Shown here: positions 35,304 to 42,989 of the stretch, one piece after another
Position numbering within the stretch: position 1 is the stretch's first letter
Layout of the letters: the number at the start of each line of letters is the position of its first letter
Source: Bifidobacterium catulorum
GTDB taxonomy: Bacteria; Actinomycetota; Actinomycetes; Actinomycetales; Bifidobacteriaceae
Direction: 5' to 3'
NCBI RefSeq assembly: GCF_003129925.1
Contig: NZ_QFFN01000007.1
Location: 1 to 64,000 of the forward strand
DNA length: 64,000 nucleotides
The notes under the pieces: generated by a model
What the model was told of the DNA's origin: nothing
Databases searched by the model: none
Seen by the model: only the letters and a program-made list of their open reading frames with translations
Translations under genes and position numbers: made by a program

Positions 35304-35963
35304 TCACTCCACATTGGCCGCCGGGTCGGCGTATGCGACGGCGAGCATCTCATGGGTGGCGGAGTCGAATGTGATGGACGTGACCGAGGCGAGCGCCGTA
35401 TGACGGTTGAACATCCAGTGTTCGGCATTGCCTTTCTCCAGTAGATGACGGAACGACCAAATCGGCGATTCATGGCTTACGACGATGATCTGCCCGCCGG
35501 CGTATTCGTCGACCTTTTCGTAGGCGAAATCGCTCATGCGCGCGCCGATGTGCTCGTAGCTTTCGCCCCATGTGGGCTTGTGCAGGTCGCGGATGAGCCT
35601 AAGATTCCTCCGATGCCAGAATGCGCCGTCGCCGTGGCCGATGCGTTTGCCTCGGAATTCGTTGCCCGCCTCGATCAGACGCGGATCGGTATGCAGCTCC
35701 AGCGGCGGCTCGTCGCGTTCGGCGCGCACGGAGTTCAATGCGGTCAGGATCTCGCCGGCGGTCTCGCGTGTGCGGTCGAGCGGCGAGGAATACACGGCGG
35801 CCGCCTGATTGATGCCGGAATGCGCGGCGATGTAGCGCGCGGTGGCCTGGGCCATGCGCACGCCGCGTTCGGAAAGATGGAAGTCCGGCAGCCGTTCGTA
35901 GAGAACATGCTCGGGATTGTAGACCTCGCCATGACGGACAAAATGAATCGTGGTCGCGGGCAT
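35304..35963 (-). CDS. Histidine phosphatase (phosphoglycerate mutase-like) family protein
   Basis: A 219-aa cytoplasmic protein with the phosphohistidine motif IHFVRHGEVYNPE at the N terminus, SSPLDRTRETAGEI near residue 60, a RLIEAGNEFRG segment with the acid/base Glu, and VVSHESPIWSFRHLL with the second catalytic His. The order fits broad phosphatases and phosphoglycerate mutase-like enzymes; the substrate is not predictable. I start at the ATG at 35963, about 11 bases after AAGGAGC; upstream reading gives a basic tail outside the family. Confidence 0.85.
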   Translation of the reverse strand: MPATTIHFVRHGEVYNPEHVLYERLPDFHLSERGVRMAQATARYIAAHSGINQAAAVYSSPLDRTRETAGEILTALNSVRAERDEPPLELHTDPRLIEAGNEFRGKRIGHGDGAFWHRRNLRLIRDLHKPTWGESYEHIGARMSDFAYEKVDEYAGGQIIVVSHESPIWSFRHLLEKGNAEHWMFNRHTALASVTSITFDSATHEMLAVAYADPAANVE

Positions 35964-36062
35964 CGTCGCGCGGGCTCCTTCGTGATCGTCGGTCGTCGTT
36001 TGCTGGTTCCAGTGTAGTCGTTTCGTCGGCATCGGCGACGTTGCAATCAGCCCGTCCGACGT

Positions 36063-36089
36063 AATCGACGCAATCGACGCAATCGACGC
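36063..36089. repeat. 9-bp tandem repeat AATCGACGC, three units
   Basis: AATCGACGC is repeated three times without a gap, followed by decayed CAATCGAC near 36098. It lies 28 bp past the stop of the GtrA gene, in the gap before the histidine phosphatase. Confidence 0.7.
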
Positions 36090-36116
36090 AAACGGTTCAA
36101 TCGACCCGGCCGGCCG

Positions 36117-36713
36117 CTACTTCCATCCGAAGGGCGCGTGCTCGATGGACCACATGCCGAGGCGGTGCGCCACGCTGCGTTCACGCTTCGCGGCCAGCTC
36201 CGCTTCGGTGAGCTTCGCGCTTCCGCGGCGCAGACGGTTCATCGCGTTGGTGTGCGTGTCGTCGAGCAGCCACTTGCGGATCGCGAAGTTCCACACCATC
36301 ACCACCACCGTGGCGACCAGCTTGCCGATGTTCGTCCACAGAATGTACTGCGTGTGCATCGTGTACATCGAATCATGCGGCATCCACGACGTGCTGATCC
36401 AGACGATCACCTCGTTCATGATCCATCCGATGAACGACGATACGAAGAAAATCGTGATCTCCATCCATCGCGCCATGTCGGGACGATGTTTGAACACGAA
36501 TTTCATGCTCGCCAGATAATTGAAGACCAGTGAGACGAAGAACGAGATGGACGTTGCCAGGATGTTGTGCATATGCGTCAGCAGCAGCAGGTTCATCAGA
36601 CCGTAGTCGATGACGAACGCAATGCCGCCCACCATGCCGAACTTCATCAGCTGCGCGAAGAGTTTTCTCACTTGCCCCATTAAACCCCGACCACCGTTCG
36701 ACTGGCGGGGCAC
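36117..36713 (-). CDS. GtrA-family membrane protein
   Basis: A 198-aa protein with four hydrophobic spans and the GtrA pattern: LMKFGMVGGIAFVIDYGLMNLLL, SISFFVSLVFNYLASMKFVF and the C-terminal WNFAIRKWLL. GtrA proteins help move lipid-linked sugars across the membrane for wall or glycan modification. No glycosyltransferase is adjacent, so the glycan is unknown. I use the GTG at 36713 because GGGAGGG lies eight bases ahead; the ATG at 36680 is an alternative. The C-terminal ~45 residues are charged and outside the family core. Confidence 0.85.
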   Translation of the reverse strand: MPRQSNGGRGLMGQVRKLFAQLMKFGMVGGIAFVIDYGLMNLLLLTHMHNILATSISFFVSLVFNYLASMKFVFKHRPDMARWMEITIFFVSSFIGWIMNEVIVWISTSWMPHDSMYTMHTQYILWTNIGKLVATVVVMVWNFAIRKWLLDDTHTNAMNRLRRGSAKLTEAELAAKRERSVAHRLGMWSIEHAPFGWK

Positions 36714-36821
36714 GGATAAACCCTCCCATCATCTTTACGAAAAACGACGTCCTCCGACTACGCTGGTGCATGGCAGGCATCGTCCGTATGCCATTGCCGT
36801 ATGCCAACGTAAGGAGACATC

Positions 36822-37169
36822 ATGCCGGTCATTCACACCCATGCGAGCACGACCATCAGCCGCGAGCAGCGCGAGGAGCTCAAGACCATGTACGGGCAGG
36901 CGATCACCGCCGTGCCGGGCAAGTCGGAGGGCTGGCTGATGTGCCCGTTCGAAGACAACATGCCGATCTATTTCGGCGGCGACGACGCCAAACCGGCCGC
37001 CTACGTGGAGGTGAACGTGTTCGGCGATTCCGTGCCGCGCGAGAACTGGGAGGAACTGACGCGCCGCATCAGCGAGGCGCTGGACAAGGTGCTGGGCATC
37101 CCGTCGAACCGCGTGTACATCCGCGAGACCGCCACGACGAACTGGGGCTGGTCGGGGCGTAACTTCTGA
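36822..37169 (+). CDS. MIF / phenylpyruvate tautomerase-like protein
   Basis: A 115-aa protein of the tautomerase superfamily. It starts Met-Pro, so removal of Met would leave the catalytic N-terminal proline. DNMPIYFGGDDAKPAAYVEVNVFG in the middle and GIPSNRVYIRETATTNWGWSGRNF at the end match the MIF-like subgroup, whose members form trimers; the physiological substrate is usually unknown. AAGGAG is eight bases before the ATG. The gene is divergent from the GtrA gene, and repeat DNA starts directly after the stop. Confidence 0.85.
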   Translation: MPVIHTHASTTISREQREELKTMYGQAITAVPGKSEGWLMCPFEDNMPIYFGGDDAKPAAYVEVNVFGDSVPRENWEELTRRISEALDKVLGIPSNRVYIRETATTNWGWSGRNF

Positions 37170-37172
37170 CGC

Positions 37173-37233
37173 ATGTCGCGCCACATGGGCCGGGTTGCGC
37201 GCATGGGCCGGGTTGCGCGCATGGGCCGGGTGT
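37173..37233. repeat. 18-bp tandem repeat GCGCGCATGGGCCGGGTT, about three units
   Basis: Following the tautomerase stop, CACATGGGCCGGGTT and two copies of GCGCGCATGGGCCGGGT(T) are arranged in tandem (about 37181-37233). A related element lies at 53393-53490. Both end with GGCCCGCATGACGC and ACCG. Confidence 0.7.
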
Positions 37234-37277
37234 CGGTCGGCGTCACGTGGCGCACCCGGCCCGCATGACGCCGACCG
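37234..37277. terminator. Inverted repeat between tautomerase and LCP genes
   Basis: CGGTCGGCGTCA (37234-37245) and TGACGCCGACCG (37266-37277) are a perfect 12-bp inverted repeat between two convergent genes. There is no T run on either side, but its place suggests shared transcription termination. Confidence 0.5.
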
Positions 37278-37306
37278 TGCCGTGACCGCGCCAATCGGCC
37301 CTATGC

Positions 37307-38593
37307 CTACGCCGCAGGCTCGTAGAACGTATCCACCACCACCTGCTTCACGGCCTTGTCGTCGAGGTAGAACCGCGCGTGGTTGCCGGAACGTCTCAGG
37401 TCGCCCTTGAGCTGCACCATCGGCAGATCGGCAAGGTTCTTGCTGCCGAGCGCGGTCACCGCATAGTACATCAGTTCCGCGTTGCCGGTGTTCGTGTACG
37501 ACCATTTCTTCGCCGTGTCCATGATGTCGAGCGCACTGAAGGCGTTGCGCCCGAGCTTGTGCTTCGCCTGCGCCATGAACGATTTGGCGTAGTGCACCTG
37601 CCGTTTCTGCCGGTCGAGCGGCGATTGCAGCGTGGTGTGGTCGCGCCAGCGGATGTAGCGTTCGGACTCCCATCCCTTGAGCGTGATCGGCTGCCCTTTG
37701 ACGATGTTGGTGTCGGGGATGGTCTGGATGGGGGTGAGCGGCACCCCGCCGATGGAGTCGTTGATTTCGGGGAGCCCGTTGTAGTCGAGCATGTAATGGT
37801 ATGGGATCGCCACACCGCCGAGGATGTCGGAGACCTTGTCCGCCACGACCTTGCGCCCCCGGTCGCCACCGCCGGCGAACGCGTAGGAGAGGCATATCGG
37901 CATGGTCATCGCTTCCTGGAGCTTGACGTCGCCGACGTAATACGGCGTGCTGACCATGGAGTCGCGCGGCACGATGATGATGGTCGATTCGCCGCTTTTC
38001 GTGTCGAGGGCCGCCACCATGATGACGTCGGTCTGGCCGTCCATGCCGTTTTTGTTGCGTCCGTCGAATCCGAGGAACAGGAAGGTGACGATGTTGCGGT
38101 TGAGACGGTATTCGCGGCCGTTGTAGGTGATGGTCTCCTTGGCCGTTCCTTTTTCCATTCCGGCGTGCACGTGTGCGGAGCCGATGCCGATCATCGACGC
38201 GGCCGCCACGCCCGCGCCCATGCCGAACGTCATGACGACGGCAAGTATGCAGGCGATGATGCGGGTGATGAGACGCAGGCCGAGGAACCAGTCGAGGAAT
38301 TTCGACAGCCATGTTTCACGTCGGGGCCGTATATGACGGCCGACGCGGCGTTCCACGTTGCGGCGCGTGTGCCGCCGACGTTCCCCGCCCCGGCGCTTTC
38401 GCGCGGAGGAGCGGCTGCGTGGGCGCCGTTCGCGGTCGGCGTCGGCCGCGTCGGCCGCCCCCCGTTCGGCGACGGTCACGGCGGCGGACATATCGCCGGT
38501 CATATCGACCGCGACACCAGCCGCGTCATCGACCGGGTCGGCGGCGCCTACGATCGTCCGGCTACGAATGCTTGACGTTGATGGTTTGCTCAT
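37307..38593 (-). CDS. LCP (LytR-CpsA-Psr) family cell-wall protein
   Basis: A 428-aa protein with a cytoplasmic Arg-rich N terminus of about 95 residues, one membrane span (RLITRIIACILAVVMTFGMGAG) and an extracellular LCP domain: FLFLGFDGRNKNGMDGQTD, VIMVAALDTKSGESTIIIVP followed by RDSMV, and SIGGVPL. LCP proteins transfer lipid-linked wall glycopolymers onto peptidoglycan; the Asp and Arg residues in these motifs bind the pyrophosphate. Its start overlaps the end of the class B sortase gene by 32 bases with no own ribosome-binding site, so translation may be coupled; later ATGs at 38503 or 38491 are possible. The cytoplasmic tail is unusually long. Confidence 0.85.
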   Translation of the reverse strand: MSKPSTSSIRSRTIVGAADPVDDAAGVAVDMTGDMSAAVTVAERGAADAADADRERRPRSRSSARKRRGGERRRHTRRNVERRVGRHIRPRRETWLSKFLDWFLGLRLITRIIACILAVVMTFGMGAGVAAASMIGIGSAHVHAGMEKGTAKETITYNGREYRLNRNIVTFLFLGFDGRNKNGMDGQTDVIMVAALDTKSGESTIIIVPRDSMVSTPYYVGDVKLQEAMTMPICLSYAFAGGGDRGRKVVADKVSDILGGVAIPYHYMLDYNGLPEINDSIGGVPLTPIQTIPDTNIVKGQPITLKGWESERYIRWRDHTTLQSPLDRQKRQVHYAKSFMAQAKHKLGRNAFSALDIMDTAKKWSYTNTGNAELMYYAVTALGSKNLADLPMVQLKGDLRRSGNHARFYLDDKAVKQVVVDTFYEPAA

Positions 38594-39452
38594 TGATCAG
38601 CTGGCCCGTGACGATGTAGCGATGCGATCCGTGGAACTCGTTGAGCATGCAGGTGCTGAGCTGGAGAATCCGGTCGCTGTCCTTGAGCTGGGCGTCCTGC
38701 CGAATCTGGGCCGGGCTGTCGGTCGGGGTCATCACCTGGTTGAAGTATTCGCGGCGAACGTTCTGCTTGCTGAAATCATGGGTGTTGAGGATATGCTTGT
38801 TGTCGGTCCGGTATGCGGACACGATTTCGTATGTCAACACATGGTTGGCGGGCGTATAGATGTAGATCTTGTCGTACTGGTTGAAGAACTGCGCGTCCTC
38901 GAATCGATGCAGATTCTTGAAGATGGACGCCACGTCGTGCCCATACAGCACGGTCACGGGATCGGTGAACGACTGGCTGTTCTGCATTTCGGAGAAGACG
39001 GAGCCAAGATACGACGGATCGCCCCACTGGTCGTGGCTCAGATAGTAGACGTCGTCCTTGCCGGTGTGCTGCAGCACGGGCAGGTTGATGCCGGTGCCGG
39101 GCACGTACAGCCACGCGTAGATCTCGGGGTTGCGGCTGCGCAGGGCGTCCCAGTTGATGCCGGGATCGCCGCTTGTGGCCGGGATGGGATTGTCGCGCAT
39201 GGCGTCCGCGGCACGCTGGTCCTCAAGATGACGATGCAGCAGGATCGACGGGCCCACGATAAGCGCGATGACGACGATGGCCGCCACCACCGTGCCGACG
39301 ATGGCCTTGATGTTCCGCATCTTCAACGCGGTGACGTACCGCGCCCACAACGACCGTTTGCCCGCGGCCGCCGCGGTACCCGACGCCTCTGCGACGTCGA
39401 CCGGCTGTGTCGTCCTCATATGATTGCCGTGTCGTGCCATTCCTCTTCTCAT
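38562..39452 (-). CDS. Class B sortase
   Basis: A 296-aa membrane-anchored transpeptidase. A span at about residues 50-72 (AIVGTVVAAIVVIALIVGPSILL) is followed by the sortase barrel with class B hallmarks: YGHDVASIFKNLHRFEDAQFF with H172, and LQLSTCMLNEFHGSHRYIVTGQL with C268 and R278. Class B enzymes usually have dedicated substrates encoded beside them; here the upstream neighbour encodes a secreted protein ending in an SPQTG motif. The start is uncertain: ATGs at 39452 and 39440 both have G-rich DNA very close by. The gene overlaps the LCP gene downstream. Confidence 0.93.
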   Translation of the reverse strand: MRRGMARHGNHMRTTQPVDVAEASGTAAAAGKRSLWARYVTALKMRNIKAIVGTVVAAIVVIALIVGPSILLHRHLEDQRAADAMRDNPIPATSGDPGINWDALRSRNPEIYAWLYVPGTGINLPVLQHTGKDDVYYLSHDQWGDPSYLGSVFSEMQNSQSFTDPVTVLYGHDVASIFKNLHRFEDAQFFNQYDKIYIYTPANHVLTYEIVSAYRTDNKHILNTHDFSKQNVRREYFNQVMTPTDSPAQIRQDAQLKDSDRILQLSTCMLNEFHGSHRYIVTGQLINEQTINVKHS

Positions 39453-39567
39453 CCCCCGGAAACCCGGTAATCACGTATAAATACACGTATATATAAGCGT
39501 ATGTGAAGTCTCAACGGACTTCGTTGGTCATGAATTCGCTGACCATGAATTCGCTGGTCATAGAAAG

Positions 39568-39594
39568 AGAGAGGCTCTGTGTCAGAGCCTCTCT
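39568..39594 (-). terminator. Terminator of the SPQTG-protein gene
   Basis: AGAGAGGCTCTG (39568-39579) and CAGAGCCTCTCT (39583-39594) form a perfect 12-bp stem with a 3-base loop. On the minus strand TTTC follows. It separates the small secreted-protein gene from the sortase gene, so sortase expression would need read-through or its own promoter. Confidence 0.8.
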
Positions 39595-39654
39595 TCAGGG
39601 TCATCAATGCAATGACGCCGCACTCATGGATTCAGCGGCGCCATGCGATGAATA

Positions 39655-40326
39655 TCAGAACAGGCGAGCGAAGAAGTCGGCGAGGCCGGCGAAGGCAACG
39701 CCGGTCTGCGGGGAGGTCTCGCTGGTGTTGGCGTTGGCGTTGGCGCCCGCACCGGCACCGTTGGAGACGGCGAGGGTGAAGGTGGAGAGCTTCTTGGCCT
39801 CGACGGTCACGGTCTTCTTGGCGGCGTTCACGTTACCGGCGTACACATCGTTGGTGTTGTCCTCGTGCTGGGCGAAGACCTTGGCGGCGGCCGGGGCGTT
39901 GCCCTTGGTGCTGTAGACGAGGGTGGCGGACTTGGCGCCGTTGGCCTCGGTCGGGGTCACGACGACGCTCTTCGGAGCGGCGGCGACGAAGCCGTTGTCG
40001 AACTTGGCGTTGGAAGCCTGCTCGGCGGTGGCCTTCGGCTCTTCGATGGAGCCGCCGTGGGCGATGACGACGACGTACCAGCCGTTGCCGAGATCGATGG
40101 AGGCGGACTTGACGCCGTCGTTCAGGTAACCGTCGCTGTTCACGCCCTGGTTGCTGTTGACGCCCTGGTTGCTGTTCACGCCCTGGTTGCTGTCAACGCC
40201 CTGGTTGGTGCCCTGGTTGCTCTCAACACCCTGGGTGCTGTCGACACCGGCGGCGAAGACGGCGGTAGGAGCGATGGCCAGCGTTGCCGCTGCAACGGCA
40301 GCGACCAATGCCTTCTTGATATTCAT
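39655..40326 (-). CDS. Small secreted protein with SPQTG motif, likely class B sortase substrate
   Basis: A 223-aa exported protein. The signal peptide is clear (KKALVAAVAAATLAIAPTAVFA, residues 5-25). Next come hexapeptide repeats of the GVNSNQ type (about residues 27-62), then a globular part with LGNGWYVVVIAHGGS, SVVVTPTEANGAKSATLVYS and KTVTVEAKKLSTFTLAVSNG. The C terminus is GAGANANANTSE, SPQTG (205-209) and only 14 more residues, VAFAGLADFFARLF. That tail is shorter than a membrane span and lacks the usual basic end. Class B sortases recognise NPQTN-like motifs, so SPQTG plus the adjacent sortase makes it the likely substrate. AAGGGGAATCAC precedes the ATG. Its promoter region has an 11-G tract. 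Confidence 0.8.
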   Translation of the reverse strand: MNIKKALVAAVAAATLAIAPTAVFAAGVDSTQGVESNQGTNQGVDSNQGVNSNQGVNSNQGVNSDGYLNDGVKSASIDLGNGWYVVVIAHGGSIEEPKATAEQASNAKFDNGFVAAAPKSVVVTPTEANGAKSATLVYSTKGNAPAAAKVFAQHEDNTNDVYAGNVNAAKKTVTVEAKKLSTFTLAVSNGAGAGANANANTSETSPQTGVAFAGLADFFARLF

Positions 40327-40394
40327 GTGATTCCCCTTCTTCAGAAGATATCGATTACGTTATGCATACAGAAGTGCCTTGTTTGACTTCCAGT

Positions 40395-40430
40395 GTTCTA
40401 AACTACGCCCCCCCCCCCGGACAAAATCAA
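40395..40430 (-). promoter_or_regulatory. Candidate phase-variable promoter with 11-base G tract
   Basis: On the minus strand TTGATT (40430-40425), TTGTCC, eleven G (40418-40408), CG and TAGTTT (40405-40400) follow each other about 75-105 bases before the SPQTG gene. If TTGATT and TAGTTT are -35 and -10, the spacer is 19 bases, two more than optimal; loss of two G would give 17. Slippage in such tracts switches promoters in other bacteria. The assignment of the hexamers is inference (TAGAAC just beyond is another possible -10). Confidence 0.5.
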
Positions 40431-40717
40431 CTGCATTGGGGGTTTGCTGCGCCGATGCACTCTCAACCATTGCGCCGTAAGGAATATATTAGGTTAACAG
40501 CGGATTAAATACTACGTAGTTTAGCCTTAACGGGGGCGTTGTATTCACATCGGCGGAGTGCTGCCATAGGGGTGGTTTATCACAGGCCATCAGAAACGAA
40601 ACAGCAAAGGACATTCGCGATTCTTTCGGCTTTGGCGTGTACTCATGATGACGCAGACGAATCGGTCGGCGTGTGGGCCGGATGTCATATGTATCGGCTG
40701 ACCCTTATGACACGACA

Positions 40718-40831
40718 CGGTCCAACAAACGGTCCGACGAATGGCCCGGCGAACGGTCCGGCGAACGGTCCGGCCAACGGCCCAACGAACGACCCGACGA
40801 AAAAGCCGACGAAAAAGCCGACGAAAAAGCC
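40718..40831. repeat. 12-bp tandem repeat running into the rplI terminator
   Basis: Nine 12-base units follow without a gap from 40718: first CGGTCC-type (CGGTCCGACGAA and variants), then at 40802 and 40814 AAAGCCGACGAA, the last of which abuts the left arm of the rplI terminator. On the minus strand the last units repeat the T run of the terminator. The 568-bp gap 40327-40894 contains this array, the G-tract promoter and an ACTACGTAGT palindrome at 40511-40520, and no gene that I can support. Confidence 0.8.
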
Positions 40832-40859
40832 CCGCGCGGCATGACGCCGGCGGGGCTTT
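40826..40859 (-). terminator. Rho-independent terminator of the rpsF-rplI operon
   Basis: AAAGCCCCGC (40826-40835) and GCGGGGCTTT (40850-40859) form the stem; on the minus strand TTTTT follows. It lies 35 bases past the rplI stop. Confidence 0.9.
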
Positions 40860-40894
40860 GGGCTTAAGCTCAGGTTGGATACACGCGCACCGAA

Positions 40895-41350
40895 TTACTC
40901 GGCGGCGACCACCTTGACGGTGAAGTTGGCGGAGATCTCCGGGTGGAGCTTGACCGTGGCGGCGAAGTCGCCGGCGGTCTTGATGGTCTCCACGTTGATG
41001 GCCTTGGCCTCGACGGCGGAGCCCTTGGCGGCCAGAGCCTTGGCGATGGCCTCGGCGGAGACGGCGCCGAACAGCTTGCCGGACTCGGACACCTTGGCGG
41101 CGATCTCGACGACGCTGCCTTCGATGACGTTCTTGGCGGCCACGGCGTCCTCGCGGGTGGCGAGTTCGGCGGCGCGGCGGGCGCGCTTCATCTGCTCGAT
41201 CTGAGCGGCGGCACCCTTGCTCCACGCGAAGGCGAGGCCCTGCGGGATCAGGTAGTTGCGGGCGTAGCCGCGCTTGACCTCGACGACGTCGCCGGAGTGA
41301 CCCAGCTCGCCGACGGTGGTGGTGAGAATAACCTTGGTTTCCTTAGCCAT
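40895..41350 (-). CDS. rplI: 50S ribosomal protein L9
   Basis: L9 (151 aa) binds 23S rRNA near the L1 stalk base. The N-terminal domain [35 protein letters not shown] holds the family signature; a long central helix and a C-terminal domain follow. AGGAGG is eight bases ahead of the ATG at 41350. It is the last gene of rpsF-ssb-rpsR-rplI, 15 bases after rpsR. Confidence 0.97.
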   Translation of the reverse strand: MAKETKVILTTTVGELGHSGDVVEVKRGYARNYLIPQGLAFAWSKGAAAQIEQMKRARRAAELATREDAVAAKNVIEGSVVEIAAKVSESGKLFGAVSAEAIAKALAAKGSAVEAKAINVETIKTAGDFAATVKLHPEISANFTVKVVAAE

Positions 41351-41365
41351 TGTCAAGTCCTCCTA

Positions 41366-41614
41366 TCAGCGACCGGAAGTGGCGTACGGCAGCAGAGCCA
41401 TCTCGCGGGCGTTCTTGATGGCCTTGGAGAGCTCGCGCTGCTCCTGGACGGTGACGCCGGTGATACGGCGGGAACGGATCTTGCCGCGGTCGGAAATGAA
41501 CTTGCGCAGCAGGGCGACGTCCTTGTAGTCGATTTCGGTAACCTTGGCAGCCTTCAGCGGGTTCGGCTTCTTCTTGAACGGCTTCACCGGCGGCTGCGGC
41601 CTCTTGCGTGACAT
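41366..41614 (-). CDS. rpsR: 30S ribosomal protein S18
   Basis: S18 (82 aa) pairs with S6 on the small-subunit platform. The family region is [49 protein letters not shown]. The N-terminal part is Pro/Lys-rich without the Cys residues of zinc-binding S18 forms. AAGGAG precedes the ATG at 41614. It lies third in the operon. Confidence 0.97.
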   Translation of the reverse strand: MSRKRPQPPVKPFKKKPNPLKAAKVTEIDYKDVALLRKFISDRGKIRSRRITGVTVQEQRELSKAIKNAREMALLPYATSGR

Positions 41615-41781
41615 ATGCACTCCTTATAAATATTGAAAACTGATGACTCGGTTCATTCAGTTCCTCGGTCGTCATATCCCGGCGTGGCATGTGGCCGCCG
41701 CCGGTCATGACGACCGGTGTTCACGATTTCGATTCCTGTTGGTTGCGTGGCTGTCCGGCTTGCGACCGGGTCGGCCGTCGA

Positions 41782-42447
41782 TCAGAATTCCGGCTCGTCG
41801 TTGCCGCTGCCGCCGAATTCGTCGTTCGTTCCGAAGGAACCGAACGAACCGGCGTCGCCCGTGGATCCCCACGGGTCGTTGGCGGGCGCGGACTGCTGTG
41901 CGGGGGCGGACTGTGCGGGGGCGGATGCGCCGCCCTGATATCCACCGTTGCCACCCTGGTAGCTGCCGCCACCGGAGTAGCCGCCCTGTGCGGGCGCCGC
42001 GTTGCGCTGGGCACCGGCGAAACCACCGCGGGAGGCGCCGCCTCCCTGGTATCCGCCGCCGTTGCCGCCGTTGCTGTTGCGCGTCACCTGCGCGGTGTTG
42101 CGCGACAGCGCGGGTCCGATCTCATCGACGCGAAGCTCCACGACGGTACGGTTGGAACCGTCCTGGGCCTGATAGGAACGCTGCACCAGACGGCCCTGCG
42201 CGATTACGCGCATGCCCTTCGACAGCGAGGCCTGGATGTTGGAGGCCATGGGATTGTAGTTGGAATCCCAAGCGGAGCAGCGAAGGAACAGCGCGTCGCC
42301 GTCCTCCCACTGACCCGAGTTGCGGTTGTACGTACGGGGCGTCGAGGCGATGGTGAAATTGACCACCGTGGCGCCGCTCGGAATCTGACGAAGCTCCGGA
42401 TCGGCCGTGAGGTTGCCCACGACCGTGATTACGGTATCTCCTGCCAT
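41782..42447 (-). CDS. ssb: Single-stranded DNA-binding protein
   Basis: SSB (221 aa) coats single-stranded DNA in replication and repair. The OB fold occupies about residues 1-115 ([56 protein letters not shown]). The linker is long and rich in Gly, Gln and Ala ([17 protein letters not shown] and similar). The acidic tip that binds partner proteins is present but ends [10 protein letters not shown], in place of the usual DDDIPF-like end. It lies between rpsF and rpsR, the standard actinobacterial place. Confidence 0.96.
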   Translation of the reverse strand: MAGDTVITVVGNLTADPELRQIPSGATVVNFTIASTPRTYNRNSGQWEDGDALFLRCSAWDSNYNPMASNIQASLSKGMRVIAQGRLVQRSYQAQDGSNRTVVELRVDEIGPALSRNTAQVTRNSNGGNGGGYQGGGASRGGFAGAQRNAAPAQGGYSGGGSYQGGNGGYQGGASAPAQSAPAQQSAPANDPWGSTGDAGSFGSFGTNDEFGGSGNDEPEF

Positions 42448-42495
42448 TGCAAGGCCTTCCCTCGGGGAATCGATAAGTATTGGTAAGACGGTGAT

Positions 42496-42512
42496 TTCGG
42501 GCTAGGCCCGAA
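42496..42512 (-). promoter_or_regulatory. Small hairpin between rpsF and ssb
   Basis: TTCGGGC and GCCCGAA form a perfect 7-bp stem with a 3-base loop immediately past the rpsF stop codon. It could slow transcription or protect the rpsF end of the message; no T run is present. Confidence 0.35.
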
Positions 42513-42515
42513 GGA

Positions 42516-42812
42516 TCACTTGGCGTCCTTACGAAGAATCTTCGTACGGATGACGGACTCGTTGAGGTTCAGCACACGATCCAGCTCGGCGCTGACTGCG
42601 GGCTCGGCGGTGTAGTTCACGACGGCGTAGTTGCCCTCGTTCTTGCCTTCGATCTCGTAGGCAAGCTTGCGGCGGCCCCAGATGTCGATGTCCTCGACGG
42701 TTCCCTTCTCATCGGTGACAACCTTCAGGAACTGGTCGACGAGCTTCTTCACGGCTCGCTCATCAAGCTCAGGATTTGCAATGAGCATCAGTTCATACTT
42801 ATGCGCAGACAT
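42516..42812 (-). CDS. rpsF: 30S ribosomal protein S6
   Basis: S6 (98 aa) binds S18 and 16S rRNA. The sequence [54 protein letters not shown] and [12 protein letters not shown] is typical. AGGAGG precedes the ATG at 42812. It is the first gene of the four-gene operon. Confidence 0.97.
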   Translation of the reverse strand: MSAHKYELMLIANPELDERAVKKLVDQFLKVVTDEKGTVEDIDIWGRRKLAYEIEGKNEGNYAVVNYTAEPAVSAELDRVLNLNESVIRTKILRKDAK

Positions 42813-42838
42813 CACCCACCTCCTTCGGACTTAAAGGC

Positions 42839-42887
42839 CATGGACGTTCCATGGCAGGAGTGTGTAAGCGCGTGCCCAAAATGGGCA
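42839..42887 (-). promoter_or_regulatory. rpsF leader with two hairpins
   Basis: CCATGG-ACGTT-CCATGG (42839-42855) and TGCCCA-AAA-TGGGCA (42873-42887) are two small perfect hairpins upstream of rpsF, and TCCGAAGGAGG at the ribosome-binding site contains CCG. In several bacteria S6:S18 represses its own mRNA through a leader structure with a CCG element; whether this is such a site is inference. Confidence 0.35.
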
Positions 42888-42989
42888 ACTCTCTTAAAAT
42901 ACGGATACCCATGGACTACGCCCCTGGATCAATGGACTACGCGTGCGGGCCATGTCCGCCCCACGCGAACCGGCCCGGGAATCGGCACC

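Noticed and set aside
40539-40844. Plus-strand open frame encoding NGPT/KKPT tetrapeptide repeats
   Set aside because: It is produced by the 12-bp DNA repeat, ends in the rplI terminator and has no initiation signal.
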